Of a DNA stretch of 8,193 nt, positions 6,667 to 8,193 are shown piece by piece. The position numbers and the translations under genes are program-made. Origin of the DNA: Candidatus Scatomorpha stercorigallinarum (lineage in GTDB: Bacteria; Bacillota_A; Clostridia; Oscillospirales; Oscillospiraceae); the NCBI GenBank assembly GCA_018713375.1, contig DVOV01000063.1:1-8193 (forward strand), written 5' to 3'. The notes beneath the pieces are model-generated. The model searched no databases. It was not told the origin of the DNA and saw only the letters and a list, made by a program, of their open reading frames with translations. How positions within the stretch are numbered: position 1 is the first letter of the stretch; every line of letters begins with the position of its first letter.

Positions 6667-7077
6667 ATGGCCACCGATAAAGAGCGCGTGCTCGCCTGGG
6701 CCTCGCGGGAGGGGGAGTTCCCCCTCCCCTCCGGGCCGGACGCCACCGGCACGGCCATCGAGCCTGACTGCGGCGACCACCTCACGATGGGCTTCAAGAC
6801 GCACCGCGAGGTCATAACGGAGATCGGTTTCGACCTGACGAAGAGCGCCTGCCCCCCGACCCGCGCGAGCGCCGTCTGCGCCGCACACCTGGCGAAGGGC
6901 AAGGCCGTGATGGCCGCTTACCTGACCGTCACCGCCAAGGCGATAGCCAAAGAGCTGAGCGCCGACGGCGAGCTCGACGAGGGCCACGTACACTGCGCGC
7001 TGATGGCCGAGCTGGCCTTCAAGCGCGCCCTGGCCGCCTACTCCGCGCGCAAGCGCGCCGAGCACGAGGCACAATAA
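6667..7077 (+). CDS. IscU/NifU-N-like Fe-S cluster scaffold protein
   Basis: This 136-residue protein carries the ligand set of the IscU/NifU N-terminal fold. Cys35 and Asp37 lie in PDCGDHLTM (IscU ACGD), Cys62 in KSACPPTRASA (IscU FGCGSAIASS position), and His109-Cys110 in HVHCALMAELAFKRAL (IscU LHCSVLAEDAIKAAL). Cys71 is an extra cysteine. The match of spacing and of the C-terminal helix is good, though overall similarity is low and the LPPVK chaperone-binding motif of IscU is replaced by GELDEGHVHC. It would assemble Fe-S clusters and hand them to client proteins. It starts two bases after the flavoprotein stop codon without its own clear ribosome site, so it is probably translated by coupling. 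Its place at the end of the operon suggests service to the cluster-rich enzyme encoded upstream. No cysteine desulfurase or Moco-maturation gene (XdhC, MobA-like) is in the window. Confidence 0.82.
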   Translation: MATDKERVLAWASREGEFPLPSGPDATGTAIEPDCGDHLTMGFKTHREVITEIGFDLTKSACPPTRASAVCAAHLAKGKAVMAAYLTVTAKAIAKELSADGELDEGHVHCALMAELAFKRALAAYSARKRAEHEAQ

Positions 7078-7083
7078 AAAGCG

Positions 7084-7115
7084 AAGCGCCGCGGCTAAAG
7101 CCGCGGCGCTTTTTT
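7084..7115. terminator. Bidirectional intrinsic terminator between convergent genes
   Basis: A 12-bp stem (AAGCGCCGCGGC, loop TAAA, then its complement) runs from 7084 to 7111, with a run of six T at 7110-7115 on the plus strand. It begins seven bases after the scaffold gene's stop. Read on the minus strand, the same hairpin is followed by TTCGCTTTTT, a weaker but plausible tail for the hydrolase transcript, whose stop codon touches the T-run. Confidence 0.92.
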
Positions 7116-8053
7116 CAGCAGCCGATGTCTTTGAGGAATCCCTTCACAGCCTCCGTATAGGCTTCTTCGTCCACGAGGAAGCTCATCGCGTGGTCCGCGC
7201 CGGGCACTGTCAGCAGCCGTTTGGGCGCCGTACAGGCGGCGTAGTTTTCCCGGGACATATCGCAGGGCACGAAGCTGTCCGCCTCGCCGTGGATGAAGAG
7301 CACCGGCGCTCGGCAGCGCCGCAGGGCCTCCGGCGCGGAGCATGCGCGGGTATCGAATCCCCCCAGTATGCGCGCGCTCGCGCGCAGCAGCGGCAGGCTG
7401 AGCGCCGGCGGGATGTGCACGCTGCGGCTGACATGCTCCATTATGGCCTCCGGCGAGGTGTAGCCGCAGTCGGCGATGATGCCTTTTACGTTCGCCGGCA
7501 GGCGGTCCGCCGCCATCAGCACCGTGGCCGCGCCCATGGAAACGCCGCCGAGGATGATGTCCCTGTCCGGCCCGAAGCGGTCAAGTATGTACTGTATCCA
7601 GTCCAGGCAGTCATAGCGCTCGCGCACGCCGAAGGTTATGGCGCGCCCGGCGCTCTCGCCGTGCGCGCGCTGGTCGGCCGCCAGGACGTCGATGCCCAGT
7701 TCCCCCGCCAACTTCAGCATCCCGCAGCCGTCGCGCAGCGGCCAGCTGTGATAGCCGTGGAAAAACAGTATCACCGGCCCCTCCCCGGACGCGGAAAAGC
7801 GGAAATACTGCCCGCTGAGCGCGAGCGCGTCCCGCGAACGGACGCCCACGTGCTCGCCTTTCAGTTTTCGCGCCGCGCCGTAGAGCTCGTCCAGCTTCCG
7901 CTGCAGCTCCGGCCTCCTGGAGCGCACCTCCGGCGGCAGGCAGTCCACCCTGCCCGACGTCCCCGGCGCAAACACGAACGCATACACGCCTCCCAGCGCC
8001 CCCGCGGCTACCGCGGCCGGCGCGCCCAGGGCGGCGAGCACCTTTTTTGCCAT
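7115..8053 (-). CDS. Alpha/beta hydrolase, YqkD-like, with N-terminal membrane anchor or signal
   Basis: This 312-residue serine hydrolase of the alpha/beta fold has the oxyanion-hole HG motif in FFHGYHSW (97-104), nucleophile Ser172 in GGVSMGAA (169-176), likely acid Asp259 in HGEADSFVP (255-263) and His288 in GADHAMSF (285-292). Residues 3-30 form an Ala/Gly-rich hydrophobic stretch after Lys3-Lys4, a membrane anchor or signal peptide, so the enzyme probably acts at or outside the membrane. The helical cap around 200-240 resembles Bacillus YqkD and related uncharacterised esterase/peptidase-like hydrolases; the substrate is unknown. The chosen ATG (8051-8053) has AGGAGGT about six bases upstream; an in-frame ATG 11 codons earlier (8086) lacks this and would put the ribosome site inside the gene. 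It converges on the molybdoenzyme operon and is separated from it by the terminator, so no functional link to that operon is implied. Confidence 0.9.
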   Translation of the reverse strand: MAKKVLAALGAPAAVAAGALGGVYAFVFAPGTSGRVDCLPPEVRSRRPELQRKLDELYGAARKLKGEHVGVRSRDALALSGQYFRFSASGEGPVILFFHGYHSWPLRDGCGMLKLAGELGIDVLAADQRAHGESAGRAITFGVRERYDCLDWIQYILDRFGPDRDIILGGVSMGAATVLMAADRLPANVKGIIADCGYTSPEAIMEHVSRSVHIPPALSLPLLRASARILGGFDTRACSAPEALRRCRAPVLFIHGEADSFVPCDMSRENYAACTAPKRLLTVPGADHAMSFLVDEEAYTEAVKGFLKDIGC

Positions 8054-8072
8054 TGTTACCTCCTGAAAGCAC

Positions 8073-8104
8073 GCGGCCCGCTGCACAGCAATGCAGCGGG
8101 CCGC
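8073..8104 (-). terminator. 13-bp GC hairpin between two minus-strand genes
   Basis: GCGGCCCGCTGCA pairs perfectly with TGCAGCGGGCCGC around a six-base loop. It lies 18 bases after the stop of the upstream minus-strand gene and about 20 bases before the hydrolase start. On the minus strand it is followed by GTGCTTTC, a poor U-tract, so it may be a weak or attenuating terminator or an mRNA-stabilising structure. On the plus strand no T-run follows it. Confidence 0.5.
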
Positions 8105-8122
8105 ACCGTTATCTGACCGCGC

Positions 8123-8193
8123 TCAGCGGGAGTTGAAGATCTTGAAGATGGTGTCGTAGGGGTCCTCGTCCTTGGCGGCGGGAGCGGCCTCCT
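8123..8193 (-). CDS. 3' end of an unidentified protein gene (partial)
   Basis: Read on the minus strand, the last 22 codons are open and end in TGA at 8123-8125; the gene continues beyond the window edge. The visible tail is Ala/Pro-rich and acidic (EAAPAAKDED) and then ends in PYDTIFKIFNSR, which looks like a flexible linker followed by a short amphipathic C-terminal helix or peptide motif. Codon choice (GAG, GCC, AAG, ATC, TTC) matches the rest of the window, which supports real coding. I do not recognise the family from so short a piece. It lies upstream of the hydrolase on the same strand, with 69 bases between them. Confidence 0.65.
   Translation of the reverse strand, partial: EAAPAAKDEDPYDTIFKIFNSR

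Noticed and set aside
4251..6902. An 883-codon open frame on the minus strand opposite the fused flavoprotein
   Set aside because: It has the same cause. The product is repetitive Gly/Ala/Val/Asp-rich sequence without a domain, and the plus strand carries the clear flavoprotein.
8054..8086. Alternative hydrolase start 11 codons upstream, at 8086
   Set aside because: It would start within the 13-bp hairpin and read through the AGGAGG ribosome site; the ATG at 8053 has ideal spacing and is followed at once by Lys-Lys and a hydrophobic segment.
7190..8116. A 308-codon plus-strand open frame opposite the hydrolase
   Set aside because: It is Arg/Ala/Gln-rich without motifs or a ribosome site, and the minus strand encodes a hydrolase with a full catalytic triad and a good ribosome site.

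Overview
The window is GC-rich and dense with codon-biased genes. It most likely comes from an anaerobic, high-GC bacterium of the Firmicutes type (gut Clostridia such as the Oscillospiraceae would fit). This rests on the strong AGGAGG-type ribosome sites, the oxygen-sensitive style of the Fe-S/Mo enzymes and a YqkD-like hydrolase. No rRNA or other marker gene is present, so the taxonomic guess is inference only.

Layout. Bases 1-112 form a perfect zero-spacer palindrome (two 56-base arms) that begins exactly at the window edge. It is probably a fold-back assembly artefact at a contig end, but its centre carries two GntR/FadR-type operator-like sites (TGGTATACCA). A roughly 90-base leader with a small GC hairpin follows. 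Then comes a plus-strand five-gene operon (204-7077): an MFS transporter, the [2Fe-2S] subunit and the molybdopterin subunit of a xanthine-dehydrogenase-family hydroxylase, a 786-residue fused flavoprotein, and an IscU/NifU-N-like Fe-S scaffold. The last four genes overlap or nearly abut, so translation is probably coupled. A strong bidirectional terminator (7084-7115) separates the operon from a convergent minus-strand alpha/beta hydrolase (7115-8053). Upstream of the hydrolase on the same strand lies the 3' end of an unidentified gene (8123-8193), with a 13-bp hairpin between them.

How the genes work together. The MFS protein probably imports (or exchanges) the substrate. The three-subunit enzyme would then hydroxylate, or in reverse dehydroxylate, that substrate at the molybdenum site and pass electrons through two [2Fe-2S] clusters to the flavoprotein. 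The flavoprotein is the remarkable part. A complete GltD-like NAD(P)H oxidoreductase module (Fe-S domain, FAD domain, nucleotide domain) is inserted into the middle of the usual FAD-binding subunit, at the Fe-S loop otherwise typical of 4-hydroxybenzoyl-CoA reductase beta subunits. The enzyme would therefore have two flavins and several [4Fe-4S] sites, which suggests direct NAD(P) coupling and raises the possibility of electron confurcation or bifurcation. The IscU-like protein is probably a dedicated supplier of clusters for this cysteine-rich complex. The substrate cannot be named from the sequence; purines, N-heterocycles and aromatics are all possible.
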